Below, piece after piece: positions 56,878 to 64,000 of a DNA stretch of 64,000 nt. Position 1 is the stretch's first letter. Every line of letters begins with the position of its first letter. The position numbers and the translations under genes are program-made. The stretch lies in contig NZ_VXJV01000010.1 of assembly GCF_008692785.1 (NCBI RefSeq), positions 103,302-167,301 of the forward strand, written 5' to 3'. This stretch comes from Salmonella enterica subsp. diarizonae (lineage in GTDB: Bacteria > Pseudomonadota > Gammaproteobacteria > Enterobacterales > Enterobacteriaceae). The notes under the pieces were generated by a model. The model did no database searches and was not told the DNA's origin. It saw only the letters and a program-made list of their open reading frames with translations.

Positions 56878-57660
56878 TTACCGATAAGAAACAGTAATTG
56901 GCATAGATGCTTTCCATGTAATGGGAGCGTTACTACTTACTGGAGATTCAAGAGTAATACGAATATCCTCTTGTTGCGCAATGCCAGATGCATAAAATGC
57001 GCTATAGCTGGCCCCCCCATCATTAAATACGGTGGATTTAAATCTCTCAAAGGTTTCTGGTTGACCCTGAGTGGTAAAATTCCTGTTAACTTCACCATCA
57101 AAATATTTAGTAATATTGTTTGCCCCACCAATATTCTGCCGTAGAGGTAGGCCACCATGGAAAGCATATCCCCATTTTTCAGCTGACAATGAATAAACAC
57201 CATCTGCATTATTATCGGAACCTTTTATAGATAGACCGCCACCAACCTGCATGGATGTTTGGAGAGTGCCAATTTTTTGGGAGTCTGAATTTAATACCGG
57301 TAGAGTGAGCACAACCTTACCCCATTCACCAGATCTTAAATCAACGCTATCACCATAATCAATTTGTGGAATAATTCCACTTTGAGGCCTAAATGCTTCA
57401 TTAGTTCGAGTGCGAATACCCAGCAGTGAAATATTCTCCTTAGCAGGAATAGTAACTGAATCCACTCCTTGCTGAATATTAATATCCAAACCACTAACCG
57501 CACTACCGATCTTTACTTCCCATGGATTTCCTTCTACTTCTGGAGTCAGTGTACCACCAAAGTCAACAGTCCCACCATTACCATTTGCAGTCCATGCTAT
57601 AGCTGAGCCGGATACTGCTGCCGATGCTGCCACAACCAGTGCAATCAATGTTTTTTTCAT
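56878..57660 (-). CDS. faeG: Major K88-type fimbrial subunit, FaeG-like adhesin
   Basis: A 260-residue secreted protein with signal peptide MKKTLIALVVAASAAVSGSA (cut after AIA) and mature start WTANGNGGTVDFGGTLTPEV. The C-terminal strand is WKASMPITVSYR. In K88 fimbriae FaeG is both the structural subunit and the adhesin. The signal peptide resembles FaeG closely, but the mature protein differs widely from the K88 variants I recall, so receptor specificity is probably different. It has no Cys. Gaps of 222 bp before and 203 bp after set it apart within the operon. Confidence 0.8.
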   Translation of the reverse strand: MKKTLIALVVAASAAVSGSAIAWTANGNGGTVDFGGTLTPEVEGNPWEVKIGSAVSGLDINIQQGVDSVTIPAKENISLLGIRTRTNEAFRPQSGIIPQIDYGDSVDLRSGEWGKVVLTLPVLNSDSQKIGTLQTSMQVGGGLSIKGSDNNADGVYSLSAEKWGYAFHGGLPLRQNIGGANNITKYFDGEVNRNFTTQGQPETFERFKSTVFNDGGASYSAFYASGIAQQEDIRITLESPVSSNAPITWKASMPITVSYR

Positions 57661-57882
57661 AAAATAAATTCCTTTCAGTTTTATAAAACAACAATGTATT
57701 TTTTAAATTTGGCAATCCCTTTTTCCGGTCTTACCGCAAAACCATCCCTTACCCCTGATTAATATGCTTGCATTTACATGTTCATCTTTTAAGTACGGAA
57801 TGGCTTTACGTTACTTCCGTATAAAGGAAGAAATCCCTTCACCTCAATAGCACTTTTATTTCATTCTGTTCCTTTTTATTTT
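57661..57882 (-). other. Spacer between faeF and faeG
   Basis: A 222-bp AT-rich gap upstream of the major subunit. CTTCC and GGAAG stand in a short inverted pair near 57819-57831 without a T-run. It may hold an mRNA processing site or internal promoter, as major fimbrial subunits are often overexpressed relative to the usher, but no clear signal is seen. Confidence 0.4.
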
Positions 57883-58377
57883 TTAACTGGTTTTAATCCC
57901 TTCCACTTCCACCGGCACCTGCAAGTTGCCCCTGTAGTTTGCCGGTACTTCCAGCTCTACCGGCGCATCACTTCTCAGTTCCACCAGTCTGGTCGCTGCC
58001 GGTACACTGATAACCACGTCCTCCCCCCGCTGACTGGCAGTAATAACCACTTTTTTCCCGTCCACCATCAGACCGGCTTTCAGGGTGAGTCGCGCGTCCC
58101 GCCCGTCCGCCAGGAGCTGCTTCACCGTGATGTTGGTCAGGCCTCCTGATGCCGGGCGGCTTTCCGCATGCCGGATAACCAGTTCTTCCGGTAGCGAGTC
58201 GTTATTCTCTGCCCGGAATAGTACTGGCTCTGCTGGCGTACGAGTCACCTTCACCACGCTGTTGCCTACCACCCTGCCATTCACCACTCCTAGGTACTGG
58301 GTTTTCTCGTTGTAATCTGCTGCCAGCACCGGCAGGGATGTGACGAGAGCCACAGCCATCAGTGTTTTTTTCATCAT
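57883..58377 (-). CDS. faeF: FaeF-like minor fimbrial subunit
   Basis: A 164-residue secreted protein with a signal peptide (MMKKTLMAVALVTSLPVLAA). The mature sequence contains TQYLGVVNGRVVGNSVVKVT and ends PVEVEGIKTS. It matches the length and position of K88 FaeF, a minor component that helps initiate or anchor the fimbria. It lies 27 bp after the chaperone gene. Confidence 0.82.
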   Translation of the reverse strand: MMKKTLMAVALVTSLPVLAADYNEKTQYLGVVNGRVVGNSVVKVTRTPAEPVLFRAENNDSLPEELVIRHAESRPASGGLTNITVKQLLADGRDARLTLKAGLMVDGKKVVITASQRGEDVVISVPAATRLVELRSDAPVELEVPANYRGNLQVPVEVEGIKTS

Positions 58378-58404
58378 GCTTTCCCTTTATGCCACTATGA
58401 CCAG

Positions 58405-59193
58405 TTATTCCTTTGTACCGGCTTCTGTGCTTGCTTTTTTCTCAGACACGCTTTTTATTTCCGCCTCTCCCGGCTTCTTCTGGTTAATGGCCCAAGTCTG
58501 TAGTTCGCCGTAATCGTTCAGGGAACTCACCTTCACCACATTTTCCTTGACCTGCACCTCATCCCCGGGCATGAACATCAGCAGCTTCTGGGCTGTGTCA
58601 TTGTCCACCGAAATATTTTTGCCATTCGCGTCCAGCAGGCTGCCAATGGCGTAGATGTACGGCGTGGTATTAACCAGCACAGTTCTGCCATCCGGACGGC
58701 TCTGCAGACTAATACCTTCCTCAGCCCCCTTACGATTTTTAATTAGCCCTTCCGGGCGGTAGAACAACTTCAGCTTCGTGCGCAGGGCAATCGCAATCCC
58801 GCTACCCTCCAGTGCTGGTGGGATATCCTGCAGGTTCAGCCAGTACACAGACTCCCTGTCCTTCGGCAGATGGTCTGATGCCATGATGATTCGCAGCGTC
58901 TGCTGGCCCTGCGGTTTCACCTTAAAGAAGGACGGAGTCACCACGAAGGTCGGGCGGGTATCTTTCTCCACAATATTGTCCACCCAAGCCTGCCCACCAA
59001 AGGTGCGCTCCTTATCGTTATTGGTCACCGTGATGGTCAGCGCATCCTTGTCCCCGCGAAATATATAACGGGTCTGGTCCGCCGCCAGAGAGGCCAGCGC
59101 ACTCTGGCTGACTACCATCAGGGCCAAGGTCATACCAAGACCTTTTGTCACTTTTTTGGTGAAAAACTTCGTTACTGCACTACGCTTATTCAC
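58405..59193 (-). CDS. faeE: FaeE-type periplasmic fimbrial chaperone
   Basis: FaeE chaperones fold and escort subunits to the usher by donor-strand complementation. The 262-residue protein has a signal peptide (cut after ALA), then two immunoglobulin-like domains. The conserved motif TRYIFRGDKDALTITVTNND, the RIIMASDHLPKDRESVYWLN strand and ALRTKLKLFYRP are all very close to K88 FaeE. It starts at GTG 59193 (VNKRSAVTKFFTKKVTKGLG), overlapping the usher by 8 bp; a longer in-frame reading to 59277 would extend into the usher gene. Confidence 0.92.
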   Translation of the reverse strand: MNKRSAVTKFFTKKVTKGLGMTLALMVVSQSALASLAADQTRYIFRGDKDALTITVTNNDKERTFGGQAWVDNIVEKDTRPTFVVTPSFFKVKPQGQQTLRIIMASDHLPKDRESVYWLNLQDIPPALEGSGIAIALRTKLKLFYRPEGLIKNRKGAEEGISLQSRPDGRTVLVNTTPYIYAIGSLLDANGKNISVDNDTAQKLLMFMPGDEVQVKENVVKVSSLNDYGELQTWAINQKKPGEAEIKSVSEKKASTEAGTKE

Positions 59194-61619
59194 ACGTAAT
59201 CTCCTGTAGTTTCTCAGTCTCCTGCAGTTTTTTCGCAGGTATCCGGCACTGCCCCAGGGTGATATCACCCGGCACATCTACCGCGTTAATCATCAGCACG
59301 CCATTGTTAGCCACAAAGCCCAGCGGGGTGTTTTTACTGTCCCGAGCCCAAGTTCCGCCCGGAACAAACTCACCATTACGCTGCTTCACCTGTAGCAGGT
59401 AACGGCGTACATTCAGCGCATCAAACGGCATCCACACAACCGCTTTATCAGTCGGCACCACCTTCTGACTAGTCGTACTCAGCTCGGTGTTAAGTGGCAG
59501 GGTACCCGCATCAATGGTCACCGTGTTCCAGTCGTAACTGCTCAGGGGTACTACCAGATTGCCATCATGGTTGGTTTCTCCGTTTCCTGATGTCACCCGT
59601 ACGCCCGGCGTGTCCTTCACGCTCACCACCGCCACTGTGTCACTGCTGGTCCGGCTGAACATGACATCCCGTACTGCCGGCACCGCCAGTACTGAACCAC
59701 TGGCAGATACAGAACCACTGGTTCCTGAGCCGGATGAATGGTTCAGAGTGCCACTCAGATACGCCCGATCACCGCTGTATGACGTGTTCAGATAACTGCT
59801 GGCACCACCGCTGCTGTCACGACCACCACCAACCCCATAACTGAAACGGTCATTCAGTGAGCCTGATACCCCGGTACTGAATCCGGTTCCGCCTCCCTTA
59901 CTGGTTGTTACGGATGTACTATTACTGTACCTGTGGTCAAACAGGGTGAAGGGTACCGACACTGATGCAGAAGCCGACCAGTTGTTCTCCCCCTGTGAGT
60001 TTCTTGAGCCGGACACCCCCAGATTCAGGCTTACGCCCTTTATCTGTGTACTCATCGTGCCAGTAAGCCCTTTCTCTTTCCCATTGTCATCACGGTAGTA
60101 ATAACTGGCGATAACATTCCCCGGATAATAGCTCCGTTGCCAGCCCGATACCGACAGGCTGAATAATCCCCCCACCGGCTGGCTGATACCAGCATTCCAC
60201 TCATCCTTTATCCGACGTCCGTGATTTGACTGCACCCACAACTCCATCGGGTCAAAGGAGGACAGGTTTTCGTATTCCTCATTCTGCCGTGACCAGCTCA
60301 CGCGCAGTCCTGTGTTCGTTATATCCAGTTGCTTACTCCAGGCCAGCTTTACCTTGCTGCCACTATGGCTGCCGTCCCTGTATTTTGCTGTGGCATACGC
60401 ACCATCAACTGACACTGCCCCCAGATATCCCAACCCGGCTACTATGCCAACACTGCCCCCCTGCCAGTCCGGGTTAAACACTCCGCCCCCCCGTAGAGAC
60501 AGTCCGTCCAGGCCATAGCCATAAGAGGCAGCAAACACGCCACCTTTAATATTACTGTCATCGTCCGGCATCCCCGCTGCTACACTGAACTCATGCTCTC
60601 CCGGACTCAGCTGCCCGGCTATAACCGACAGCGGGAAGTTCTGCGCATACTCCCGACCGTCCTCTCCGGTAACTTTCATCGTCACATCACCACTGGTGTA
60701 CAACGATACATCTGTGATGGAGAATGGCCCGGCCGGCACCATCTCTGAATACAGCAGTCGTCCATTCTGTGTCAGGGTTACCCTCGACGGTCCGTTTGCA
60801 ATCCCGCTGAACACAGGCGTATATCCCAGGTTCCCCGGCTTCATACTGTTGTTGCGTGACAGGGACACCCCGTAAGTCCCGGTACTGCCAAGCAGGCTGT
60901 CACCTGTCGATGTCCTCCCAACCGCCAAGTCTGCGCTCATTGCCCCGATGGCTCGAGTGGCCGTAAACATATTTATCGTGGCAGTGTTATCGCCGTTGTC
61001 ACTGTTGCTGGCTGTGGCCGACGAACTCACCACCCAGCGACCAATATTGGCTTTCAGGTCTGCTGAGCCAAAGGCTGACGTGTTATTTTTTCCGGTATTG
61101 GCGTTCACGTTATAGTTCACACGAAATGCACTAGTGCCGTAGTCCCATTCCACGTTCTCAGGTATTTTCACCAGACCTTTCTGGGGAATAGCCAGCGCCA
61201 AGGTCTGAGTGGAAACATCAAAGTCCACGTTTACGGACGGTGCTTTGGTCAACACATAACACTGCCGAGTGGTGTCATAGCCATCCCGAAAGTAGTCCAG
61301 GCTGATATAGACTCCGGCTTTTGTCAGCCATGCTTCCGGCAGACACAATTCCTCGCTGTCCTGTGGTGTCACATCAAGTATCTGCTTTCCTGTGTCCTTA
61401 CCGTTCAGGATCAGATCAACCAGATAACGCCCCGGCGCATAACTACCGTTCAGGACAGCCCAGATTTCAGGGTTCATATCGCCCCCCCCCCTGAATAAAT
61501 GACATGTCCAGTTTTTCCCCGGCACTTGCGGTACCACCGCCCAGTGCAACCGCTATCGCAAGTGCCAGGACCGTCCGGTAATATAGAGGGGACTGTGATG
61601 ACGCCTGCTTCCGATTCAT
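59186..61619 (-). CDS. faeD: FaeD-type outer-membrane fimbrial usher, out of frame at a poly-G tract
   Basis: The usher is the outer-membrane channel that assembles the fimbria. An ATG at 61619 after GAGG opens a signal peptide (MNRKQASSQSPLYYRTVLAL, to TASAGEKLDMSFIQ). Ten G in a row (61482-61491) then shift the frame and a TGA follows within six codons. In the next frame MNPEIWAVLNGSYAPGRYLV begins and runs 760-odd codons, closely matching K88 FaeD to its end CRIPAKKLQETEKLQEITCE. Nine or twelve G would join the halves. In this copy the usher is therefore unlikely to be made, although slippage could restore it. Confidence 0.9.
61482..61491 (-). repeat. Poly-G(10) tract in the usher gene
   Basis: Ten consecutive C on the plus strand, in the region coding the first residues of the mature usher (Gly-Gly-Gly). 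A count of 9 restores FIQGGGDMNP in frame. Confidence 0.95.
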
Positions 61620-61638
61620 TCTGTTGTTCCTCATTCTC

Positions 61639-62178
61639 TTACTGATAGGTCACCACGAAAGTCAGAGCCCCGCTATATTCCCCGGCCTTCACGTCTGCCG
61701 GGATGACTGGCTGTGCACGGAAACGGAATTGCCCCCTGGCCGCGAAATCCACAGGATAGTTAACCGTATGAGTAGCCTGTGTCAGACGTCCATGGGTGTC
61801 TGCCTGCGCATCCACCGCCCGAACATCAATACGTATCCCGTCTCCGGCCCCGTGGGTTACCACGCCAGCGGCATCAAGTTGTCCAGGGTTACCAAAGTCT
61901 AGGGTGGCGATCTGTCCTGCCAGAAAAGCAGAGCAACCCTGAACCGTGGCACCAGACTCATACAGCCGAACGGTGAAATCACGTGGTGGCACAGATACAG
62001 CAGATGACTTGCGGTACGTACCGAAAATGAGCCGGCTGCTGCTGGTGCCTTCAGCATCCACCACCACATGACAGGCAGAGGCCACTACATCAGCGCTGAA
62101 TATGGTTTTCTGAACCGAGGCATGAGAGAATTCGCTCCCCACCAATAGCAGGAGAATGAATACTGAAAATCTATTCAT
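61639..62178 (-). CDS. faeC: FaeC-like fimbrial tip/minor subunit
   Basis: A 179-residue secreted protein with a signal peptide ([20 protein letters not shown]). A fimbrial immunoglobulin-like fold with one disulfide pair follows (Cys near residue 36 in VASACHVVV and near residue 80 in [10 protein letters not shown]), ending ALTFVVTYQ. FaeC of K88 has the same place and similar length and is found at the tip. It lies 19 bp before the usher start. Confidence 0.82.
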   Translation of the reverse strand: MNRFSVFILLLLVGSEFSHASVQKTIFSADVVASACHVVVDAEGTSSSRLIFGTYRKSSAVSVPPRDFTVRLYESGATVQGCSAFLAGQIATLDFGNPGQLDAAGVVTHGAGDGIRIDVRAVDAQADTHGRLTQATHTVNYPVDFAARGQFRFRAQPVIPADVKAGEYSGALTFVVTYQ

Positions 62179-62213
62179 ATAAAATCCGTCAAAGTGAATA
62201 TTAATTCAGATAG

Positions 62214-62519
62214 TCAGACAGCATTCCTGTAATAAGGCGCCAGTTTCCAGGCCATCTGATTAATGCGGTGCAGACGACCAAGACTGGTACTGAAATAACC
62301 ATTATTAACACCATAACGCTCACAGACAGCCTTCCTGGAATAACCAGAAACCAGATAATCTTTCAGCGCATGGATATTACGTTCACTATGGATAGAAGAT
62401 ATTTCAATCAGCAACCAGAATTGTTCTTCAGGTACCTCCCCAGGCATCAATACCCCTTCCCTCTTTTTGGAAAAAAGCACCTTATCCTCCGGATGACAAA
62501 GAATATTCCCCATTTGCAT
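62214..62519 (-). CDS. faeB: PapB/FaeB-family fimbrial regulator
   Basis: A 101-residue DNA-binding regulator of the PapB family, clearly related by LPG-like MPGEVPEEQFWLLIEISSIHS, LKDYLVSGYSRKAVCERYGV and NNGYFSTSLGRLHRINQMAW. PapB homologues control fimbrial phase switching and cross-talk between fimbrial operons. It is the first gene of the fae-like operon, 36 bp before faeC. Its promoter region with Dam sites lies just upstream. The ATG at 62519 is used; 62513 is an in-frame alternative. Confidence 0.92.
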   Translation of the reverse strand: MQMGNILCHPEDKVLFSKKREGVLMPGEVPEEQFWLLIEISSIHSERNIHALKDYLVSGYSRKAVCERYGVNNGYFSTSLGRLHRINQMAWKLAPYYRNAV

Positions 62520-62590
62520 ACAAAACGACCCTCAATTCAGTTGCCTGTGATAACAGAGTGCATAAAGGAAATAATCAACAACTTAATGTT

Positions 62591-62746
62591 TTTATAAATT
62601 ATATCCAAGAATTTTGTACTGTGAAGAGTTGATTGAGCGATCTTTTATATCGACATATGGTCAAATACCAAAACAAAACATCAAAAAAGAAAATAAAAAC
62701 AGATAAAAGCCCCAAAAAACAAACAAAAAATAGAACAAAAGATCGC
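62591..62746 (-). promoter_or_regulatory. Pap-like epigenetic switch region of the fimbrial promoter
   Basis: TTCACA (62625-62620) and TATAAT (62603-62598) with a 16-bp spacer form a promoter for the PapB-like gene, with a predicted start near 62591. GCGATCTTTT occurs at 62637-62646 on the plus strand and at 62746-62737 on the minus strand, an inverted pair. Their GATC sites are exactly 102 bp apart, at about -50 and -152 from the start, the same spacing and place as pap GATC-prox and GATC-dist. Dam methylation and Lrp/PapI binding would set ON and OFF states. Confidence 0.85.
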
Positions 62747-62930
62747 CAATAAACAAAAAATCAAAATTATATGAAAAACAGAGAAATTAAACAAAAATAG
62801 ATTCACGTCAATATTTGAAAATAAAAACAAAACAAACAAAATCAATAAACAAAACCAAACAAACCAAACAAACAAAACAAACAAAACCAATAAAAAACCA
62901 AAGAGACAAAAATAAAACATCCAAAAGAAA
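62655..62930. repeat. A-rich, AAAC-repeat region upstream of the fimbrial operon
   Basis: About 275 bp composed mostly of short A-runs joined by C (AAACAAAAC, CAAACAAACAAAACAAAC). It looks like low-complexity, phased A-tracts likely to bend DNA or attract H-NS. No protein should be read from it. Confidence 0.7.
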
Positions 62931-63680
62931 ACGGATTCGTATAGTTTGAAACATAATTTCCAAGTGTGATAATTTAATAAAGACAAGCTCAGTTAAATGG
63001 TTATTGTATTATTTTACATAGAATTAAGCAGATTAGGATATCTGATGATATTTTTCTGAGATTCAGTGTCACTGACGCAATAAAATTCGAAAATTATGTC
63101 CACTCAATCTGCAACGAAACCTTCTTTGTGTAGATAATATAGTCACTTCCAGTTTCATTGTTCTCATTCTGGAGAGCTGGCGCATGGTTAAAAACGAAAC
63201 GATGGCTCCCAATAAAGTGTCTCATCGTTATAAACCTGATAACGATATGGTCGCAGCTGAAATTTAAAGTCTTGGCGTCGCTTTATACCGCTAACTTTAC
63301 AAAAAAAGTAAGATTGAAAACCATAAACTATGTTCCCGCCAAGAAGATCGGGATCTTACGACACACTGGATAATTGTACATTTTTAAATAACTTTTATTA
63401 AGCTGGCATAACGACTATCCATTTGTCGTTATCTTTTATAAAGGGTAAAGACGCAGTGACCTTCTGAGAGTCCGCAGTAGATACCTTGTTCTCTGTCTCA
63501 TCATTACAATTATACTTACTCTGGGTACCGGATGGTCACATGATATCTTATGTGTAAAGATGAATTTGATTTGATTTTTATTGATTCAAGTAATTATGCT
63601 CCGGAGTGTCTGGTAGATTTTTATATTTGCCTATTTGTCTCTTCAAAAGAGGATTTGAGTACACTATTGATTTCAGCTTC
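62931..63680. other. Gene-free stretch upstream of the fimbrial operon
   Basis: About 750 bp, AT-rich, with no convincing gene. It contains an inverted GATC pair (AAGATC-GG-GATCTT at 63344-63357). The plus-strand reading MVKNETMAPNKVSHRYKPDN (63184 on) stops after 26 codons. The remainder may be distal regulatory DNA or eroded mobile-element sequence. Confidence 0.5.
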
Positions 63681-64000
63681 AGTTGGAGTGCCCCCGAGCC
63701 CGTAGACAAATCAGCCCTATAGTTTGAGCATAGGAGGAGTCTATGGGCACACCACGTTTTACACCTGAATTTAAGGGAGAGGCTGTCCGCCAGATCACCG
63801 AGCGGGGCTATTCTATTGCTGAAGTATCTGAACGGCTCGGCGTGTCGGCGCACAGCCTATATAAATGGCTCCATGCTGTTAAGCCTGACAACAGTGGACA
63901 GCAGGCACAGGATTTACTGGATGCCAGAACAGAAATTCTCAGGCTGAAAGCACAGCTTAAACGCACTGAGGAAGAGCGGGATATTCTGAAAAAGGCCGCG
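63680..64000 (+). mobile_element. IS3-family insertion sequence, left end (cut by window edge)
   Basis: The left boundary is approximate: GGAGTGCCCCCGAGCCCGTA at about 63684-63703 has the look of a terminal inverted repeat. The OrfA reading frame inside supports an IS3-type element; OrfB and the right end lie outside the window. Confidence 0.75.
63743..64000 (+). CDS. IS3-family OrfA, N-terminal part (cut by window edge)
   Basis: OrfA provides the DNA-binding part of an IS3-type transposase that is fused to OrfB by frameshifting. The ATG at 63743 is preceded by AGGAGG and opens MGTPRFTPEFKGEAVRQITE. A helix-turn-helix (YSIAEVSERLGVSAHSLYKW) follows, then a leucine-zipper-like stretch (EILRLKAQLKRTEEERDILK). 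Eighty-six codons are visible with no stop. It is of a different subgroup from the decayed transposase at 46.7 kb. Confidence 0.9.
   Translation, partial: MGTPRFTPEFKGEAVRQITERGYSIAEVSERLGVSAHSLYKWLHAVKPDNSGQQAQDLLDARTEILRLKAQLKRTEEERDILKKAA

Noticed and set aside
59186..61549. A complete usher starting at 61549 (MHWAVVPQVPGKNWTCHLFR)
   Set aside because: Its first 20-odd residues are an out-of-frame reading of the true signal-peptide region, lack a signal sequence and would not direct export; the true start is 61619 in another frame.
62681..62986. Open frame of 101 codons on the minus strand, very rich in Phe and Leu
   Set aside because: It is the translation of the A-rich AAAC-repeat DNA, with low-complexity residues and no sensible ribosome-binding site.
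63158..63373. Open frame of 71 codons on the plus strand upstream of the IS
   Set aside because: No similarity to any family I know, a weak start and no strong coding bias; another frame over the same DNA (from 63184) looks just as good and stops after 26 codons.

Overview
The window is chromosomal DNA of an enterobacterium, almost certainly Salmonella enterica. Positions 1 to about 46.4 kb hold the conserved block known from E. coli as rnr to pheU. Three Salmonella-type traits stand out: the LuxR-type regulator ecnR sits beside the entericidin genes, ampC is absent between frdD and blc, and an extra arginine-binding-protein paralogue follows the glycine tRNA cluster. Protein identities rest on recall of family sequences; no database search was run.

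Layout, core part. Minus-strand genes from the left edge to 15 kb form the hfq superoperon and its downstream genes, in transcription order nnr (yjeF), tsaE, amiB, mutL, miaA, hfq, hflX, hflK, hflC, yjeT, purA, a GNAT acetyltransferase, nsrR and rnr (cut by the window edge). queG diverges from nnr. Three identical tRNA-Gly(GCC) genes, the ArtJ-like protein, orn, rsgA, psd, mscM, yjeM and epmA follow, then frdABCD, blc, sugE/gdx with a guanidine-II riboswitch, ecnR, ecnB, ecnA, efp and epmB. EpmA and EpmB together modify EF-P, and all three genes lie here. After a broken yjeJ come yjeI, groL-groS with a sigma-32 type promoter, yjeH, fxsA, aspA-dcuA, cutA-dsbD, yjdC and tRNA-Phe(GAA).

Layout, accessory part. 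From the tRNA-Phe gene to the right edge is a horizontally acquired island bracketed by IS3-family sequences: a decayed transposase at 46.7-47.4 kb and the start of another element at about 63.7 kb. Between them, all on the minus strand, are a complete K88/F4-type (fae-like) fimbrial operon with a PapB-family regulator, tip, usher, chaperone and five further subunit or minor-subunit genes; an orphan LuxR-like regulator; a SPATE-type serine protease autotransporter; a PapI/FaeA-family regulator overlapping its 3' end; and a YjiK-type SdiA-regulated protein. Two broken small genes lie at the left.

Main points of interest. (1) Upstream of the fimbrial operon two copies of GCGATCTTTT lie in inverted orientation with their GATC sites exactly 102 bp apart, and the nearer one is about 50 bp upstream of a predicted start site. 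This is the geometry of the Dam/Lrp/PapI phase switch of the pap operon. (2) The usher gene has a run of ten G that puts its signal peptide out of frame with the rest of the protein, so this copy reads as OFF. (3) The autotransporter has an in-frame run of nine G in its barrel. (4) The autotransporter couples a SepA-like protease passenger to a translocator without the usual SPATE cleavage motif. Together the island looks like a surface-adhesion/protease module with two layers of phase variation: an epigenetic promoter switch and a homopolymer switch in the usher.
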